The notes under the pieces were generated by a model that had not been told where the DNA came from, searched no databases, and was given only the letters and a program-made list of their open reading frames with translations. The position numbers and the translations under genes are program-made. From assembly GCA_012838175.1 (NCBI GenBank), contig DUPU01000039.1, forward strand, positions 1-33,772: a stretch of 33,772 nucleotides of DNA, given 5' to 3'. Numbering within the stretch: the stretch's first letter is position 1; each line of letters begins with the position of its first letter. Below, piece after piece: positions 32,264 to 33,772 of this stretch. The stretch comes from Clostridia bacterium. GTDB taxonomy: Bacteria; Bacillota; Dehalobacteriia; Dehalobacteriales; Dehalobacteriaceae.

Positions 32264-32887
32264 ATGGCTGAACAGGGTCAAATAATCAAAGATGAAAAAT
32301 ATGAAAGCATTTTTGCGTATGAGAGTAAAACGGCACAAATCATTGCCTCCAAGGTAATGGATAAGCCGGAACTTTCTCCTTGGATGATACTCATACCCAT
32401 AGTTTTTATTCCATTTTTGCAAAGATATCAAAAGTATAAGGATTCATGCAAAGTTTTTAGGGACGGTTTTCTCTATACTAAAACAATAGCCTTAGATATA
32501 GCTTATAAAGTTTACAGAAATGATCTTCCTCAAGAAGGTGTATCGGAATTAGTCTCTAAAATTGTACAAAAAAATTCTAATGTCGTTCCAGAAGTGCTAA
32601 ACATTTACCAAAAGCAGATTCAGGAGATAAAATTGCTCTGTCAACATTATTTGGCATTATTGAATACAGAAAAAGTTCAATATAAGGATATGGTTATCTG
32701 TTATTATCAAAACGAGAGTAAATATCGTGATTTCTTGTATAAACTGACAGAGGCTGAAAATGAAGTTAACAGCGCAGTCAATGCCACATTTAAAGAAGGG
32801 TTAATTGATGTTCCTGGAATCATGGAAAAAATGGAAAAATATCTTTTGCAATTCAGGCTTGATGAAGCAAAGAAGTTCTTTAATTAA
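32264..32887 (+). CDS. Uncharacterised protein with a central hydrophobic segment
   Basis: A 207-residue protein that I do not recognise. The ATG 32264 has GAGGG 7 bp ahead and is preferred to the track's TTG 32258. Residues 1-35 are polar. A hydrophobic stretch PWMILIPIVFIPFL (about 39-52) could be a membrane-dipping or single TM segment. It is followed by a basic turn (QRYQKYKDSCK) and then about 150 residues of charged, predicted alpha-helix (QIQEIKLLCQHYLALLNTEKVQYKD, MEKMEKYLLQFRLDEAKKFF). It could be a membrane-associated helical adaptor. Being the third gene after the YeiH-family transporter suggests a functional link, though a terminator intervenes. No catalytic motif was seen. Confidence 0.65.
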   Translation: MAEQGQIIKDEKYESIFAYESKTAQIIASKVMDKPELSPWMILIPIVFIPFLQRYQKYKDSCKVFRDGFLYTKTIALDIAYKVYRNDLPQEGVSELVSKIVQKNSNVVPEVLNIYQKQIQEIKLLCQHYLALLNTEKVQYKDMVICYYQNESKYRDFLYKLTEAENEVNSAVNATFKEGLIDVPGIMEKMEKYLLQFRLDEAKKFFN

Positions 32888-32926
32888 TTATTTCAAGTAA
32901 CCAAGATAGTTCTTTTATTTAGTATT

Positions 32927-32953
32927 CTCTCCCTTTAGGGGGGAGTTTTTTTT
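32927..32953 (+). terminator. Terminator before yabP
   Basis: CTCTCCC (32927-32933) pairs with GGGGGAG (32939-32945, one G-U pair) across a short TTTAG loop and is followed by TTTTTTTT. It ends the transporter block. Confidence 0.88.
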
Positions 32954-32961
32954 ATTCCTGG

Positions 32962-32989
32962 GCATATCATGGATTTTTTCACATAATCA
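32962..32989 (+). promoter_or_regulatory. Weak sigma-E-like promoter for yabP-yabQ
   Basis: GCATATC (6 of 7 to KMATATT) and CATAATCA (5 of 8 to CATACAMT) are 13 bp apart, one less than usual. yabP is a sigma-E gene in B. subtilis, which makes it worth recording, but the -10 match is poor. Confidence 0.3.
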
Positions 32990-33026
32990 TTTATTAGATA
33001 GGTTTCTTAAGAGGGGAGGAAATAAG

Positions 33027-33311
33027 ATGCCTGATCAAAAGGTGCATTATTTCTCTTTGGATAATCGGGAAGTGTTTAAGTTAAAAGGAGTCACCAAGGT
33101 AGAAACCTTTGACGATGCGGAGATAGTGTTGGAAACGAATGCGGCGCCGATGGTCCTGAAAGGAGAAAATTTGCATATTAATAATTTAAATTTAGAAGCA
33201 GGGGAACTTACTGTGATCGGGTTGATGAAAACTATCCAATACTTAGAACCGCAAGGATATAAGTCGGTTAAAGGTAAAGGAAAAAGCATATTGAACAGGC
33301 TGCTTAAATAG
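33027..33311 (+). CDS. yabP: Spore protein YabP
   Basis: A 94-residue YabP/YqfC-family protein: HYFSLDNREVFKLKGVTKVETFDDAEIVLETNAAPMVLKGENLHINNLNLEAGELTVIG. In Bacillus it is produced in the mother cell and is needed for normal sporulation/coat formation. A GGGGAGG site precedes the ATG. It is followed 13 bp later by yabQ, the usual partner, preceded by a terminator and a possible sigma-E promoter. Confidence 0.93.
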   Translation: MPDQKVHYFSLDNREVFKLKGVTKVETFDDAEIVLETNAAPMVLKGENLHINNLNLEAGELTVIGLMKTIQYLEPQGYKSVKGKGKSILNRLLK

Positions 33312-33324
33312 AGGGGAGAAGAGC

Positions 33325-33772
33325 ATGGACTTTCTCATTACCCAGATTTTTAATTTTTTTATGGCTATTGGCATCGGCCTGCTTATCGGAGTGCTTTTTG
33401 ACCTTTATCGCGGCTTGTGGAAAAAATACGCCCCGCCGTCCAAAACCATGCCTTTGTGGGATGTATTTTGGTGGCTTCTGGTGACCGCTCTGGTTTTTTT
33501 TATTTTACTGAACTTAAATTGGGGAGAATTGCGCCTTTATTTATTTTTAGGCCAGATTATTGGTTTTGTGTTTTATTATAAAAAAATCAGCCCTTATTTT
33601 TTAAAAAAAATCATTGCTTTTTTGTATTGGATGGAGAAGATTTTTAAAAAACTGGTTATTATCATCGTGATTCCCATCAGAATTATCAGAAAAATTTTGC
33701 TATGGCCTTTTATCATGATAACTATTGTGATAAAGAGAATAGTGTTTTTCCTCAAAAAAATTAGATGGGCAG
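33325..33772 (+). CDS. yabQ: Spore cortex protein YabQ, 5' part (cut by window end)
   Basis: The open frame from ATG 33325 (GAGGGGAGAAGAG upstream) runs off the window after 149 codons without a stop. It is missing from the ORF track because it is open-ended. The product begins MDFLITQIFNFFMAIGIGLLIGVLFDLYRGL. It has several hydrophobic TM segments (WDVFWWLLVTALVFFILL, LRLYLFLGQIIGFVFYY, and a basic/hydrophobic tail with VIIIVIPIRIIRKILLWPF). This is the YabQ membrane-protein pattern. YabQ is required for spore cortex formation in Bacillus. Position right after yabP confirms the assignment. Confidence 0.88.
   Translation, partial: MDFLITQIFNFFMAIGIGLLIGVLFDLYRGLWKKYAPPSKTMPLWDVFWWLLVTALVFFILLNLNWGELRLYLFLGQIIGFVFYYKKISPYFLKKIIAFLYWMEKIFKKLVIIIVIPIRIIRKILLWPFIMITIVIKRIVFFLKKIRWA

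Noticed and set aside
1-33772. tRNA/rRNA genes, CRISPR arrays, IS elements, prophage or toxin-antitoxin pairs
   Set aside because: None was recognised by eye on either strand. Small structured RNAs cannot be fully excluded without a covariance-model search.

Overview
The window is 33.8 kb of chromosome from a low-to-moderate G+C, endospore-forming Firmicute. I infer an anaerobic Clostridia/Peptococcaceae-like lineage. The evidence is the gene order ispE, purR, spoVG, glmU, prs, pth, mfd, prsA-like, spoVT, mazG, HU, rqcP(yabO), yabP, yabQ, which is the well-known Bacillus/Clostridia ispE-to-yabQ neighbourhood, and the presence of four sporulation genes (spoVG, spoVT, yabP, yabQ). Lysine/diaminopimelate synthesis uses the DapL shortcut (dapF next to dapL). 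Genes have strong GGAGG-type ribosome sites, frequent TTG/GTG starts and many classical intrinsic terminators. No tRNA, rRNA, CRISPR array, insertion sequence or phage gene was seen.

Layout. (1) 1-105: the last 34 codons of a hydantoinase-B-like gene, then a terminator. (2) 230-7090: a glycogen operon: glgB, glgA (overlapping) and a large alpha-amylase/4-alpha-glucanotransferase fusion. No glgC/glgD is present here. (3) 7208-10168: two divergent type I glutamine synthetase genes, a GSI-beta-like one on the minus strand and a Bacillus-type GSI-alpha on the plus strand. They share a short control region in which predicted divergent promoters overlap an exact Spo0A box. (4) 10243-13147: a LipB-like protein lacking the catalytic Cys, dapF and dapL. 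(5) 13292-19663: ispE, a GntR/FCD regulator, a MobA-like nucleotidyltransferase, purR, spoVG, glmU and prs. (6) 19687-25327: a minus-strand PRC-barrel protein, then pth, a 132-aa putative CPBP/PrsW-like intramembrane protease, and mfd. (7) 25356-28740: a PrsA-like foldase lipoprotein, spoVT, mazG, HU and rqcP. (8) 28811-32887: a block lying between rqcP and yabP: a SpoIID/LytB-domain lipoprotein, a YeiH-family transporter with an unusual Ala-rich insert, a 96-aa one-TM protein and a 207-aa unknown protein. (9) 33027 to the end: yabP and the 5' part of yabQ.

How it fits together. The core is a growth/sporulation housekeeping cluster: wall precursors (dapF, dapL, glmU), isoprenoids (ispE), PRPP and purine control (prs, purR), translation quality control (pth, rqcP), transcription-coupled repair (mfd), nucleotide clean-up (mazG) and spore proteins. 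Glycogen and glutamine synthetase genes add carbon and nitrogen storage/assimilation. The most notable signals are regulatory. sigma-H-type promoters precede spoVG and prs, the prs one with an exact 0A box (TGTCGAA) just upstream. A sigma-G-type promoter precedes spoVT. A sigma-E-like promoter precedes the PRC-barrel gene. An exact 0A box sits in the interleaved promoters of the two glutamine synthetases. These suggest, as inference, that PRPP and glutamine supply are wired into the sporulation phosphorelay in this organism. The best candidates for new protein biology are the transporter block inserted between rqcP and yabP, the Cys-less LipB relative and the minimal membrane protease between pth and mfd.
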